From assembly GCF_009617895.1 (NCBI RefSeq), contig NZ_BLAW01000001.1, forward strand, positions 1,541,001 through 1,605,000: 64,000 nucleotides of DNA, written 5' to 3'. The notes below the pieces were generated by a model. That model worked only from the letters and a program-made list of their open reading frames with translations. It searched no databases and had not been told where the DNA came from. Below, piece by piece: positions 1 to 9,232 of this stretch (within the stretch, counting starts at the first letter, position 1; the number at the start of each line of letters is the position of its first letter). The stretch is from Prolixibacter sp. SD074 (lineage in GTDB: Bacteria; Bacteroidota; Bacteroidia; Bacteroidales; Prolixibacteraceae). Made by a program: the position numbers and the translations under genes.

Positions 1-156
1 GAAGTTTCATCTTATTTCGTTTTAGACAAATTTAAGCATTCATCGGGTAAGGCTCAAGTATTTAACGAATCAACCAGCTCTTTCGATTTTTATTTACCTG
101 ACAGAATGCTTATGTTTACAGGGCGCACCAATGTCTCTTTGACCTATAAGTATCTG

Positions 157-945
157 ATGGATATTGTTTTTCTGATCATCATCGGCATTTTTACCGGACT
201 TGTTACCGGCCTCACCGGAGCCTCCGGGGTTATGGTTGTGGTTCCCCTCATCCACCTTCTTTTAAAATTTTCCATCCACGAAGCCATTGGTACCAGCCTG
301 CTGGTGGATGTGCTCACTCCACTCGCCATTGCGTATACATTTTACAAGAATGGAAACATCGACATGAAATCCGGTGGATTTGTCGCACTGGCGTCCATTA
401 TTATGGCGCTGGTAGGTGCGCGTTTCTCCGATAAAATTCCCGACCACGGATTAAGTTCATCATTTGCTTCCATTCTTATCATATTGGCCATCGTCATATG
501 GATTAACGGGATTCGCCGCGATCGTCACAGTGACGACAGCGACGGACAGGATACAAAAATTCCGGATATTCCGGTCTGGCGCAGCATTTCAGCATCAGTG
601 CTTGCCGGAGGAAGTGGGTTTATAACGGGTTTTATGGGTGCCGGAGGAGGAACGAATCTTTTATTGATTCTTCTGTTTGTCAATCGCTTCCCAATTCACA
701 AAGCACTAGGAACTTCCATTTTGATTATGTCGCTTACCGCTGCCTCGGGAGTTATTGGCCATGCCAGCATGGGTAACGTGAATATCACAGCCGGACTAAC
801 CATTGCCATGGCTGCTATTTTTACCGGTATCTTCTGCGCCCGAGAGGCCAGTAAAATCAGCGAGAAATCCTTGTCAAGACTAATGAGTATTGTCTATCTG
901 GTTCTGGGGATATTAATGCTCACCATTCAGGTCCAGGCCACCTAA
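157..945 (+). CDS. TauE/SafE (TSUP) family membrane permease
   Basis: Predicted inner-membrane transporter of the TauE/SafE/TSUP family, which exports sulfite or small organosulfonates/organic acids; the substrate here is unknown. The protein has the two-fold repeat typical of the family: a glycine-rich GIFTGLVTGLTGASG segment near the N terminus and a matching FITGFMGAGGGTN segment around residue 155, each followed by hydrophobic helices and a HxAxGTS motif (HEAIGTS and HKALGTS). About 8 membrane segments, 263 residues, normal for the family. I chose ATG 157 because hydrophobic sequence starts there; an in-frame ATG at 106 would add 17 polar residues. The frame is open back to base 1, so a longer upstream form cannot be excluded. 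It converges on the arginine operon. Confidence 0.85.
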   Translation: MDIVFLIIIGIFTGLVTGLTGASGVMVVVPLIHLLLKFSIHEAIGTSLLVDVLTPLAIAYTFYKNGNIDMKSGGFVALASIIMALVGARFSDKIPDHGLSSSFASILIILAIVIWINGIRRDRHSDDSDGQDTKIPDIPVWRSISASVLAGGSGFITGFMGAGGGTNLLLILLFVNRFPIHKALGTSILIMSLTAASGVIGHASMGNVNITAGLTIAMAAIFTGIFCAREASKISEKSLSRLMSIVYLVLGILMLTIQVQAT

Positions 946-957
946 ACAACAAAGTGC

Positions 958-989
958 AAAAAAATCCCCCTGGCGTGAAAACCAGGGGG
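958..989 (-). terminator. Rho-independent terminator of the arg operon
   Basis: Perfect 8-bp stem CCCCCTGG (966-973) / CCAGGGGG (982-989) with an 8-nt loop. On the minus strand it is followed by a run of seven T (958-964 on the plus strand is A-rich), so it ends argJ transcription. It lies in the 79-bp gap between two convergent genes and could also slow transcription from the permease side, where the T tract is poor. Confidence 0.85.
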
Positions 990-1024
990 CAGTAAATTTA
1001 TAATTTATCGGACTGCCATACAAA

Positions 1025-2236
1025 TCAGGTAGTATATACCGAATTGAATAATACATAGTCAGTCGTCAAGTCACTTCCCCAACCCGTAGCTGTAGCACGT
1101 CCGTTATTTAAATCGAGCTTCACGTAAATGTGCGATTCGCGAAGAAGTTTCTTCATGAAATGCCGATCATATTCCAACGGAACTCCCTTCTCCAGCACCT
1201 GAATTTGCGTCTCTTCATCTCCCAGATAAAGGTCCACATTTTCGTAATTGAATGGAACACCGGCATTTCCGGCTGCACAAATAATACGTCCCCAATTCGG
1301 GTCACGACCAAACATTGCCGTTTTCACCAGCGATGAATCTGAAATTGTCCGAACCAACTTTCGGGCAATTAATTCGTCAGGAGCATGTGTAACCTGGTAC
1401 TGCACAAATTTCGATGAACCCTCACCGTCCGAAACAATCAGCTTGGCCAGGTGAATCATCATGTTCTCCAGGTTTTCATAAAATACTTTACACCCCGGAT
1501 CGTTTTCCTTCATCAGGACATCGTTCCCGGCCATTCCGTTTGCCAATACTGCTACCATATCATTGGTCGAAGTATCACCATCAACGGTAATCATGTTAAA
1601 AGATCGATCGACTGCTTTTTTCACCAACCGTTTCAGCAACTTGGGTTCAATAGCTACATCAGTTACCAAAAAGGAGAGCATCGTTCCCATGTTCGGATGA
1701 ATCATACCCGACCCTTTAGCAATGCCGCCCAGATTTACTTCATATCCATTCACATCGAATTCAATAAATCCCTCTTTGGCGAAGGTATCTGTTGTCAGGA
1801 TAGCATTGGCCACAAAAGCCCCGGCATTCGACTTATTCGTCAGCTTGTCTACATTTTCCCTGATCCCTTCCACAATGTCATCAGTAGGGAAAGGTTCGCC
1901 AATAATTCCTGTTGATGCAACAAGTACCAAATCCTTGTCAATCCCCAGCTCATTGGCATAGGTTTCTGCCATGGCTTCGGCTCCTGCGAGGCCTTGTGCG
2001 CCGGTACAGGCATTGGCATTTCCTGCATTGACCACAATAGCCTGTGCCTTGCCGTCAGCAATATGCCTGCGCGATACCTTAATCGGCTCGGCAACTACCT
2101 GGTTCTGCGTAAATAGAGCAGCTGCACTGGCAGGCACCTCCGAATAAATAAGGGCCAGGTCACGACGCATCGACTTCACACCGATGTGCGCCCCCCAACA
2201 CTTGATTCCCCTTACATTCGTAATATTCTTAATCAT
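1025..2236 (-). CDS. argJ: Bifunctional ornithine acetyltransferase / N-acetylglutamate synthase ArgJ
   Basis: Transfers the acetyl group from N-acetylornithine to glutamate, recycling it in the cyclic arginine pathway; bifunctional members also use acetyl-CoA. The family hallmark KGSGMIHPNMGTMLSF contains the threonine at which the precursor self-cleaves into alpha and beta chains; the residue before it is Gly here rather than the more usual Ala. The sequence WGAHIGVKS near the start and VNAGNANACTG are also typical. ATG 2236 gives about 403 residues and starts where family similarity begins; in-frame ATGs at 2260 and 2296 and a TTG at 2314 would add a non-conserved basic leader. Last gene of the argB-argD-argC-argJ operon, followed by a strong terminator. 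ArgJ implies acetylated intermediates, unlike the succinylated pathway known from Bacteroides. Confidence 0.95.
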   Translation of the reverse strand: MIKNITNVRGIKCWGAHIGVKSMRRDLALIYSEVPASAAALFTQNQVVAEPIKVSRRHIADGKAQAIVVNAGNANACTGAQGLAGAEAMAETYANELGIDKDLVLVASTGIIGEPFPTDDIVEGIRENVDKLTNKSNAGAFVANAILTTDTFAKEGFIEFDVNGYEVNLGGIAKGSGMIHPNMGTMLSFLVTDVAIEPKLLKRLVKKAVDRSFNMITVDGDTSTNDMVAVLANGMAGNDVLMKENDPGCKVFYENLENMMIHLAKLIVSDGEGSSKFVQYQVTHAPDELIARKLVRTISDSSLVKTAMFGRDPNWGRIICAAGNAGVPFNYENVDLYLGDEETQIQVLEKGVPLEYDRHFMKKLLRESHIYVKLDLNNGRATATGWGSDLTTDYVLFNSVYTT

Positions 2237-2336
2237 CGTGTTTCGTTGTTTTGACTCCATTTTTAAAAGTACTTTTTCAGAGTTTTTGAAGGCCATTCTA
2301 AATTTCTCTTCCAATTAGCGGAATAGCATATTAGTT

Positions 2337-3377
2337 TTATGGATTCACCGGGGCTTGTTTCAAACCATCGGTTTCGTTAAGGCCCAGCATCAGATTCATG
2401 TTCTGAATAGCCTGACCAGCAGCACCTTTAACCAGATTATCAATAGTGCTCAGCACAATAATATTCCCGGTCCGTTCGTCGTACGTAATGAAAATATTGC
2501 AGTAATTCGATGCCCGCACATCTTTGATAGACGGCGCTTCCAGGGTGATGCGTACAAATGGATGGCCTTTGTAATAACGCAGGTAAAGAGCATTCAGGTC
2601 AGCGGTCGTCACTTCTTTAACAGGACGAGCATAAATGGTCGACAGAATACCCCGGTCAACGGGCAGCAAATGCGGCGTAAATTGCAGATTTACTTCATCG
2701 GAAGAGAGCTTATTCAGTGTCTCCTGAATTTCAATGGTATGCCGGTGTTTTTTCAGGCCGTAAGCCTTGAAATTATCGTTCACGGTCGGAAAGTGGGCCA
2801 CCTCTTTGGGCTTCACGCCCGCTCCGGTAACGCCGGTCTTGGAATCTACAATAATCCCGCGGCTTTCAATCATGCCTTCGCTGAGCAGCGGCGCCAGTCC
2901 CAAAATTGCAGTTGTGGGGAAACATCCCGGATTAGCGACCAATTCGGATTGTTTAATATTTTCGCGGTTCAATTCCGGTAAACCGAAGACCGCTCTATCA
3001 AGACCTTCTTTGTAAATGTGTTCCTTTTGGTACCACTGTTGATAAATTTCCGGTGAATCGAGCCGGAAATCTCCCGACAGATCGACAATCTTAAACGGTT
3101 GATGATGGTATTTTTTAACGAAATTCATGGAGACGCCATGCGGCAATGCGAGAAAAACCAGATCGAGCTCAGTTTTTTCAACCTGCGAAGCCGGTTGAAG
3201 AACGATGTCTACGATTCCCCGAAAGGAGGCATGAATGTCAGAGAATTTTTCGCCGGCCCGGCTTTCGGAAGTAATCAGTGCAATCTCTACCTCCGGATGG
3301 TTGACGAGAATGCGGACGAGTTCGGAGCCCGTATATCCGGTGGCTCCAATAATACCTATCTTATGTTTCTTAACCAT
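2337..3377 (-). CDS. argC: N-acetyl-gamma-glutamyl-phosphate reductase ArgC
   Basis: Third step of arginine synthesis: NADPH-dependent reduction of N-acetylglutamyl phosphate to the semialdehyde, in the cytoplasm. The N terminus has the Rossmann motif GIIGATGYTGSELVRIL, and the catalytic cysteine lies in ANPGCFPT near residue 155. The 346-residue length is normal for type 1 ArgC. The start codon lies inside the end of argD (8-bp overlap), implying translational coupling; argJ follows after about 100 bp. Confidence 0.96.
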   Translation of the reverse strand: MVKKHKIGIIGATGYTGSELVRILVNHPEVEIALITSESRAGEKFSDIHASFRGIVDIVLQPASQVEKTELDLVFLALPHGVSMNFVKKYHHQPFKIVDLSGDFRLDSPEIYQQWYQKEHIYKEGLDRAVFGLPELNRENIKQSELVANPGCFPTTAILGLAPLLSEGMIESRGIIVDSKTGVTGAGVKPKEVAHFPTVNDNFKAYGLKKHRHTIEIQETLNKLSSDEVNLQFTPHLLPVDRGILSTIYARPVKEVTTADLNALYLRYYKGHPFVRITLEAPSIKDVRASNYCNIFITYDERTGNIIVLSTIDNLVKGAAGQAIQNMNLMLGLNETDGLKQAPVNP

Positions 3378-4566
3378 GTTCTCTTAAGTTTTGTAACGAA
3401 ATCTTCAGTACCCTGAGCACTTCTTCGAGCTCCGGATAACTGATGTTCAACGGCGGTACCAAACGCAGGATATTTCCGGCTGTGGCATTGGCCAACACGC
3501 CGTTCTTCAGCATTTCAGCCACCAGTGGTTTGGTTTCAAAATCGAATTCAACGCCTATCATCAATCCTTTTCCTTTGATTTGCTTGATGGCCGGCTCGTT
3601 CAATTCCGAAAGTTTATCACGCAGCCACTTTCCTTTTTCAACAGCTGCTTTCAACAGGTTCTCTTCTTCGATTGTTTGAATGGTGGCCAACGCAGCCGCG
3701 CAAGCCAGTGGGTTTCCTCCAAAGGTGGTTCCATGATCACCAAAGTTGATGGCCTGGCTCACTTTCTCATTCGAGAGAATCGCTCCTACAGGAACTCCCC
3801 CTCCAAGGCCTTTGGCGAGTGTTATAATATCGGGCTGTACGCCGAAATAGTCTTTGGCGAACCAATGGCCCGTTCTTCCCATTCCACACTGAATCTCATC
3901 GAAGATGAGTGCCAGGTCCTTTTCGTCACATAAGGTACGTAAATCTTTCAGAAACTGCTTGTCTGCCACGTTTATTCCGCCTTCGCCCTGAATGGGTTCG
4001 ACAATAACGGCAGCTGTTTCCTTATCCACCAGGCTCTTAACCGATTCAATATCATCGAAAGTTGCCTGCACAAAACCTTGCGGAATGGGTTCGAATCCCT
4101 CCTGCATCGCTTTCTTTCCTGTAGCAATCGTAGCCAGTGTCCGGCCGTGAAAAGAGCCGCTCATGGAAATGACCGTTCCGCCATGTCCCTCGCTATGAGC
4201 ATATTTTCGTGCAATTTTAATCGCCCCTTCTACCGACTCGGCGCCGCTGTTACTGAAAAAAACACGGTCAAGTCCCGACATTTCCACCAGCTTCTGCGAA
4301 AGCTCCACCTGTGGCCGGCTCAGGTAGAAATTGGAAATGTGGATAAGTTTACCTGCCTGTTCGCGAATGGCATTGACCACGTTGGGATGATTATGCCCCA
4401 CGCTGTTCACCGCAATGCCTGCCAAAGCATCCACATAGCGGTTACCTTCCACGTCCCAAACGGTTGATCCTTCTCCTTTTTCCAGAACAATCGGATATCG
4501 TCTGAAAGTTTGTAAATAATACTTCTGATCGACGTCGTGATACGCCTGATTGTTTTTTAAAGTCAT
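3370..4566 (-). CDS. argD: Acetylornithine aminotransferase ArgD
   Basis: PLP-dependent class-III aminotransferase that converts N-acetylglutamate semialdehyde to N-acetylornithine. The PLP lysine is in TLAKGLGGGVP, and the cofactor aspartate motif IFDEIQCGMGRTG and the phosphate-binding GTTFGGNPLA are intact. 398 residues, standard length. Sits between argB (2-bp gap) and argC (8-bp overlap), so co-transcription is near certain. Class III enzymes of this type can also act on succinylornithine or in lysine synthesis; the neighbours point to arginine. Confidence 0.95.
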   Translation of the reverse strand: MTLKNNQAYHDVDQKYYLQTFRRYPIVLEKGEGSTVWDVEGNRYVDALAGIAVNSVGHNHPNVVNAIREQAGKLIHISNFYLSRPQVELSQKLVEMSGLDRVFFSNSGAESVEGAIKIARKYAHSEGHGGTVISMSGSFHGRTLATIATGKKAMQEGFEPIPQGFVQATFDDIESVKSLVDKETAAVIVEPIQGEGGINVADKQFLKDLRTLCDEKDLALIFDEIQCGMGRTGHWFAKDYFGVQPDIITLAKGLGGGVPVGAILSNEKVSQAINFGDHGTTFGGNPLACAAALATIQTIEEENLLKAAVEKGKWLRDKLSELNEPAIKQIKGKGLMIGVEFDFETKPLVAEMLKNGVLANATAGNILRLVPPLNISYPELEEVLRVLKISLQNLREHG

Positions 4567-4568
4567 GA

Positions 4569-5399
4569 TTATTTGATTATGGTTGTACCAATCGGGGTTT
4601 TCCCGATAAGGTCTGAAATCTGCCCGGGTTTGGTCCCATTGATAATACGGGCTGAGTCGGCCCCGTTAGCCAAAGCAATGCGACAGGCATCCATTTTGGG
4701 AAGCATCCCTCCCTGAATAACACCAGCCTCAACCAGCGATGGAATTTCCGCCACATGCAATTTGTCGATGAGCGTTTCCGGTTTGTCTTTATCCATTCGC
4801 AAGCCGTCCACGTCTGTCAGGACAATGTACTGCCTGGCATGTAACGCCCCGGCCAGATGACCGGCGAACATATCGGCGTTGATATTGAAATCATTCCCTT
4901 TTTCATCCGAAGCAATACAGGTCACCACCGGAATGTATCCTTCACTCAGTAAATATTCGGGCAATTGCGGGTTGATATATTCCACATCCCCAACTTGTCC
5001 CAGATCAAAACCCGTCCATTTTCCGTCAACCATTTTCCGGTGAAGCCGTTTAGTGGCAACTGCCATCTTTCCATCCTTCCCGGAAAGGCCAACGGCTTTG
5101 TATCCTAAACGATTGACCAGATTGACCAGGCTACCGTTTACTTCACCTTTCAACGCCATCTCCACATATTTCAAGGCTTCAGGTGTCGTTTTGCGGTGGC
5201 CGTCAATAAATTCCGATTCAACGCCAACTTTCCCCAGAATGTCTTTTATAAACGGCCCTCCGCCATGGACTATGACCACATGATATCCCATTTTTGTCAA
5301 CGAACACATCTGCTCAAGCACCTGTTTCTTCAGCTCGTCATCGGTCATAGCATTCCCGCCGTACTTAAACAGAATCACAGGCTTTTTCTTTTTGATCAT
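4569..5399 (-). CDS. argB: N-acetylglutamate kinase ArgB
   Basis: Amino-acid kinase that phosphorylates N-acetylglutamate, the committed and usually arginine-sensitive step. It shows the ATP-binding KYGGNAM at the N terminus, VHGGGPFI near residue 45, and the C-terminal GGMLPKMDACRIAL segment with its conserved Lys. 276 residues. First gene of the operon; the upstream leader carries an inverted repeat that could be a regulator site. The upstream genes of the linear pathway (argG, carbamoyltransferase) are not in this window. Confidence 0.95.
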   Translation of the reverse strand: MIKKKKPVILFKYGGNAMTDDELKKQVLEQMCSLTKMGYHVVIVHGGGPFIKDILGKVGVESEFIDGHRKTTPEALKYVEMALKGEVNGSLVNLVNRLGYKAVGLSGKDGKMAVATKRLHRKMVDGKWTGFDLGQVGDVEYINPQLPEYLLSEGYIPVVTCIASDEKGNDFNINADMFAGHLAGALHARQYIVLTDVDGLRMDKDKPETLIDKLHVAEIPSLVEAGVIQGGMLPKMDACRIALANGADSARIINGTKPGQISDLIGKTPIGTTIIK

Positions 5400-5760
5400 A
5401 AACTTTTAATTTTCCTATTTATGAATGCAATCCTCATGCATTAATGAAAGGCAATTTTGGCCCCGGCCAAATGGTCGATTTTCAACCAAAATATTGATTA
5501 AAAACAATGCAAATTTACTAATAATTCGGCAGTTAGCCATAAAAAGACTATTCAATGAAGCTGAAAATCGCTGTACGGGTATCGTTGCGAGTGGGTTACC
5601 GGATTTGAAATTTTTTCAAAAATCGGGGAGGTTTCCGGCCAATTCAGGTTAGAATACAATAAAAATCAGAGCAGCGAAAATAATATAAAATACCCCGAAT
5701 CTTTCATCAAAAATCAGAAGGAAACGGGGGTAAATATTATAGTTGAAAAAGTGGATCATT
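5400..5760. promoter_or_regulatory. arg operon leader: inverted repeat and possible promoter
   Basis: 361 bp without a gene, between argB and uppP, both on the minus strand. It holds an imperfect inverted repeat TGAATGCA (5422-5429) / TGCATTAA (5437-5444), one mismatch, 22 bp upstream of the argB start, plausibly an operator for an arginine regulator. Further upstream on the minus strand TTTG (5510-5513) and TATTTTG (5487-5493) resemble a Bacteroidota promoter, but the -7 box is one base short and the spacing is 16, so this is weak. Nothing else recognisable is seen from 5540 to 5760. Confidence 0.35.
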
Positions 5761-6558
5761 TTACCAAAGGAACATCCAGGCCAGAATAACAATTCCAAGC
5801 ACAATACGGTAATAACCGAAACTTTGGAAAGTATGTTTCCGAATGAAGTTCATCAGGAAGGCAATAACCAGTAACGCCACAATGAAAGAAACAACAAATC
5901 CGGTTCCCAGCACAATCAAATCGTGACTATTGAGCGAAGCTTGATGTTTCAGCAACGAATAACCGGAGGCTGCAATCATGGTCGGAATGGCCAGGAAAAA
6001 TGAAAACTCGGCTGCCGTTTTCCGATCGGCCCCCAGCAACATGGCTCCAATGATGGTAGCCGCCGACCGGGATGTTCCGGGGATCATAGCCATACACTGA
6101 ATTAAACCGATAAGCAGGACAGTTTTGTAGTCCATGGTAGCCACATCGTGAAAGCGGGATGGCCGGTCTTTCCGGTCGATGAGAATCAAAACCAGGCCAC
6201 CAATCACCAACATGGTCGAAACCACCACCGGATTGAACAATTTTTCTTCCAGGAATGAACCAAAAATGGCGCCCAATATCAAAGCAGGCGCCACTCCGAC
6301 AGCCGCCCGGGACCAAATATCAAAAATGCGTTTGTTTTCAGCAATGTTCAGGCTTTTGGGAATAATCTCCTTCCGGAAATAGTAAATTACAGAAAGAATA
6401 GCGCCCAATTGAATCACCACATCAAACATGTTGGTGAAACTCTCTTCGAATGTTATAAACTGATTGGCAATAATAAGGTGCCCGGTAGACGAAATCGGCA
6501 GAAACTCGGTAATACCTTCAATAATACCGAGGATAATGGATTTAATAATATCTGTCAT
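5761..6558 (-). CDS. uppP: Undecaprenyl-diphosphatase UppP (BacA family)
   Basis: Integral membrane phosphatase that recycles undecaprenyl pyrophosphate to the monophosphate carrier for peptidoglycan and other envelope polymers; raised dosage gives bacitracin resistance. Both signature motifs are present: GIIEGITEFLPISSTGHLI at residues 12-30 (catalytic Glu and Ser) and IPGTSRSAATI around residue 165 (catalytic Arg). 265 residues and about 8 hydrophobic helices, as expected. Stands alone on the minus strand; a perfect 16-bp palindrome lies 30 bp upstream of its start. Confidence 0.96.
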   Translation of the reverse strand: MTDIIKSIILGIIEGITEFLPISSTGHLIIANQFITFEESFTNMFDVVIQLGAILSVIYYFRKEIIPKSLNIAENKRIFDIWSRAAVGVAPALILGAIFGSFLEEKLFNPVVVSTMLVIGGLVLILIDRKDRPSRFHDVATMDYKTVLLIGLIQCMAMIPGTSRSAATIIGAMLLGADRKTAAEFSFFLAIPTMIAASGYSLLKHQASLNSHDLIVLGTGFVVSFIVALLVIAFLMNFIRKHTFQSFGYYRIVLGIVILAWMFLW

Positions 6559-6924
6559 GGAAACGCGATTTGTTCATTAGTGATTATTTCCGGTTAACCG
6601 GAAGATACAGCTTACAAAATGGAAGACCATCGAAGCGCCGCCTAAAATACAAAACTGAATGAAAAGTTGACTCATCACCAATGAAATTTAGGAAAGAATT
6701 AAGACGGGCAATTATTAATCGGTTCCGGTTGAAGCAACGAATGGATCTATAACTTTGTAGCCAGCTCGAACAAATACTTTTTTTACACTTTGTTGTGATG
6801 ACAAGAACCTTTCTAAAACCTGCCTGATCATTGAGAACATTTTCTATATTTATCGGCAACGTTGTCAATTTTCAACTACGCAGGCCTAATCTTCAACTGA
6901 TTATTAATCCATTAAATAAAAACG
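6559..6924. other. Intergenic region with 16-bp palindrome at 6588-6603
   Basis: 366 bp between the divergent uppP and GH20 genes, so it must hold both promoters. TTCCGGTTAACCGGAA at 6588-6603 is a perfect palindrome positioned to overlap the uppP leader. A TATATTTA (one base from TAnnTTTG) sits near 6852 for the plus-strand gene. The minus-strand 94-codon open frame here shows no protein-like features. Confidence 0.35.
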
Positions 6925-8811
6925 ATGAGAAACTTGCTTTTCCTGTTGCTTGTCTGCACAATTGCGACTGTTAACGGACAAACCAACAGTCTGAACCTGA
7001 TTCCTGAACCGGTCAATGTGGAACCGGCTGATGGGTTTTATTCCATCACACCCGCATCTTCTGTTGCATACAACATGCCTGATGCAGAACATGTTGCGAA
7101 TATGTTCACGGCAAAAATCAATACGCCGACGGGTTTTAACCTGAAAGCGAAGAAGGGAACTGAGGGAACCATTCAATTCAACCTGAACACCAAAACCGGC
7201 AAAACCCTGGGAGACGAAGGTTACACGCTGGATGTAAATCCCAAAGGAATTGTTGTCGCCGCCAACAAACCAGCCGGCCTGTTCTATGGAATGCAAACGT
7301 TGCTCCAACTGTTCCCAAAAGAAATTGAGAGCAAAGTAAAAACCGCCGGGGATTGGAACGTCCCTTCAGTATCTATTACTGATTACCCACGTTTTACCTG
7401 GCGCGGCCTGATGCTCGACGTGAGTCGTAATTTCTTCACCAAAGAGCAGGTAGAAGAATACATCGACCAGATGGCCCGGTTCAAATACAATACTTTCCAC
7501 TGGCACCTGACCGACGATAACGGTTGGCGCATCGAAATCAAATCGCTGCCCAAACTCACCGGGTTAGGCGCATGGCGGGTAAAACGCTATGGACACTTTG
7601 GCGATCGCGAAGCTCCAAAACCCGGCGAGAAAGCAACCGTTGGCGGTTATTATACACAGGATGACATCCGGGAAATTATTCAGTATGCCAAAGAGCGTTA
7701 TGTTACCATCATTCCGGAAATCGATGTTCCCGGACACAGCATGGCCGCCATTGCATCTTATCCCGAGCTTTGCTGCACACAGGATACCAGTGTTAAAGTA
7801 AATCCGGGTTCAAGTTTTGCGAAATGGAATGACGACGGTACTTTCCAGATGTTTGTTGACAATACCCTGGATCCGTCAAACGAAAAAGTGTACGAGTTTC
7901 TCGATAAAGTATTCACGGAAGTGGCAGCACTCTTTCCCAACCAGTACATTCATGTTGGTGGAGATGAGTGTTACAAAGGCTATTGGGAAAAAGATCCGGG
8001 TTGCCAGGCGCTCATGAAAAAGCTCGACATCACCCATGTAGAAAAGCTTCAAGGTTACTTCATGAACCGGGTTGAAAAAATACTTGAGTCGAAAGGAAAG
8101 CGTTTGTTGGGCTGGGACGAAATTCTCGAAGGCGGCATCACCCCCAATGCCACCGTGATGAGCTGGCGCGGAATGAAAGGCGGAATTGAAGCGGCGAAAA
8201 TGAAACACGAAGTAGTCATGACCCCGACCACTTATGCCTATCTCGACTATTGCCAGGGAGAGCCGACGGTTGAGCCGCCTATTTATGCCAATCTGCGCGT
8301 ATCGAAAACCTATAGTTTTGAGCCGGTACCCGATGGCGTCGATCCCAAATACATTCTCGGAGGCCAGGGTAATTTATGGACCGAGCAAACCCCAACGTTC
8401 AGATATGTAGATTATATGACTTATCCGCGCGCCTGGGCCCTATCCGAGGTGTTCTGGTCGCCCAAATCAGCCAAAAACTGGAATAACTTTGCCACCCGGA
8501 TGGAGAACCAGTTTTCACGTGCCGACATCGGGAAAATCAATTATTCCAAGGCCGTTTACGATGCAGAAGTTACCACAAAAAAGGAAAATGGTAAGTTAAT
8601 GTTGGTCATGAATACCGAAATCCCTGACCTGGCGATTTACTACACCATCGACGACACCATGCCCGACAATTTCTGTCCCAGATACACCGGCCTGGTTGAA
8701 TTGCCGGATGGGCCAATTACTTTACGGGTGATTACCTACCGGGATGGAAAACCCATTGGCCACCTCATCACGCTGAAGCGGAAGCAACTGGAAGCACGTG
8801 CAGGGCAATAA
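6925..8811 (+). CDS. Secreted beta-N-acetylhexosaminidase, GH20
   Basis: Removes terminal GlcNAc/GalNAc from chitin oligomers, glycans or peptidoglycan fragments. Signal peptide at residues 1-19 (MRNLLFLLLVCTIATVNGQ). Residues 20-150 form the GH20b accessory domain, 155-500 the GH20 TIM barrel starting at RFTWRGLMLDVSRNFF, and 530-628 a C-terminal chitobiase/FN3-like domain (AIYYTIDDTMP...). The catalytic Asp-Glu pair is in HVGGDECYKGYW near residues 346-347, with WHLTDDNGWRIEIK in the barrel. 628 residues, standard. Monocistronic; its signal peptide suggests periplasm or surface. Confidence 0.95.
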   Translation: MRNLLFLLLVCTIATVNGQTNSLNLIPEPVNVEPADGFYSITPASSVAYNMPDAEHVANMFTAKINTPTGFNLKAKKGTEGTIQFNLNTKTGKTLGDEGYTLDVNPKGIVVAANKPAGLFYGMQTLLQLFPKEIESKVKTAGDWNVPSVSITDYPRFTWRGLMLDVSRNFFTKEQVEEYIDQMARFKYNTFHWHLTDDNGWRIEIKSLPKLTGLGAWRVKRYGHFGDREAPKPGEKATVGGYYTQDDIREIIQYAKERYVTIIPEIDVPGHSMAAIASYPELCCTQDTSVKVNPGSSFAKWNDDGTFQMFVDNTLDPSNEKVYEFLDKVFTEVAALFPNQYIHVGGDECYKGYWEKDPGCQALMKKLDITHVEKLQGYFMNRVEKILESKGKRLLGWDEILEGGITPNATVMSWRGMKGGIEAAKMKHEVVMTPTTYAYLDYCQGEPTVEPPIYANLRVSKTYSFEPVPDGVDPKYILGGQGNLWTEQTPTFRYVDYMTYPRAWALSEVFWSPKSAKNWNNFATRMENQFSRADIGKINYSKAVYDAEVTTKKENGKLMLVMNTEIPDLAIYYTIDDTMPDNFCPRYTGLVELPDGPITLRVITYRDGKPIGHLITLKRKQLEARAGQ

Positions 8812-9016
8812 CTAACAATTTTAAGCGGAATTGGGAGGGCGTTCTCAGGTTAAATATGCCAATGATGCAAACTTTAAAAATATGTTCTTAAACTGGGCCC
8901 ATTCGTTTTAAGAATATTTCAGAATACTTTGTCGTGGAAAAACTTAATTTTGCAGCTATGTATAAGATTTGAGGGGACGAAATGGACTGAATTATTAATC
9001 TGAAAAATTGAAAATT

Positions 9017-9223
9017 ATGCCAGTAATCACGATGGAAGGGCCTTTCCTTCCGAATGAAAAAAAAGAAGCCCTGGCCAAAGGCTTTACAAAGTTAGCCAGT
9101 GAAATAACCGATATCCCAAGAGAAGCTTTCGTGGTTTTTATTAAAGAGAATCCCTATGAAAATATGGCACAGGGGGATTTAATGATTTCTGAAAAACTGA
9201 AACTTGAAAAAGAGAAACATTAA
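9017..9223 (+). CDS. 4-oxalocrotonate tautomerase-like small enzyme
   Basis: 68-residue member of the tautomerase superfamily, which uses an N-terminal proline as general base. Start ATG 9017 gives MPVITMEGPFLP, with Pro as first residue after Met removal; a TTG at 9008 would bury this proline, so the ATG is the right start. Substrate unknown: the family covers oxalocrotonate tautomerases, MIF-like and dehalogenating enzymes. The SDR gene follows after 9 bp, which suggests the pair acts on the same carbonyl compound. TAATTTTG at 8945-8952 could be the -7 box, but no well-spaced -33 box was found. Confidence 0.85.
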   Translation: MPVITMEGPFLPNEKKEALAKGFTKLASEITDIPREAFVVFIKENPYENMAQGDLMISEKLKLEKEKH

Positions 9224-9232
9224 AAAGAGGGG

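Noticed and set aside
6584-6868. 94-codon minus-strand frame upstream of uppP
   Set aside because: Contains the shared promoter region and has no recognisable domain, signal peptide or conserved start.
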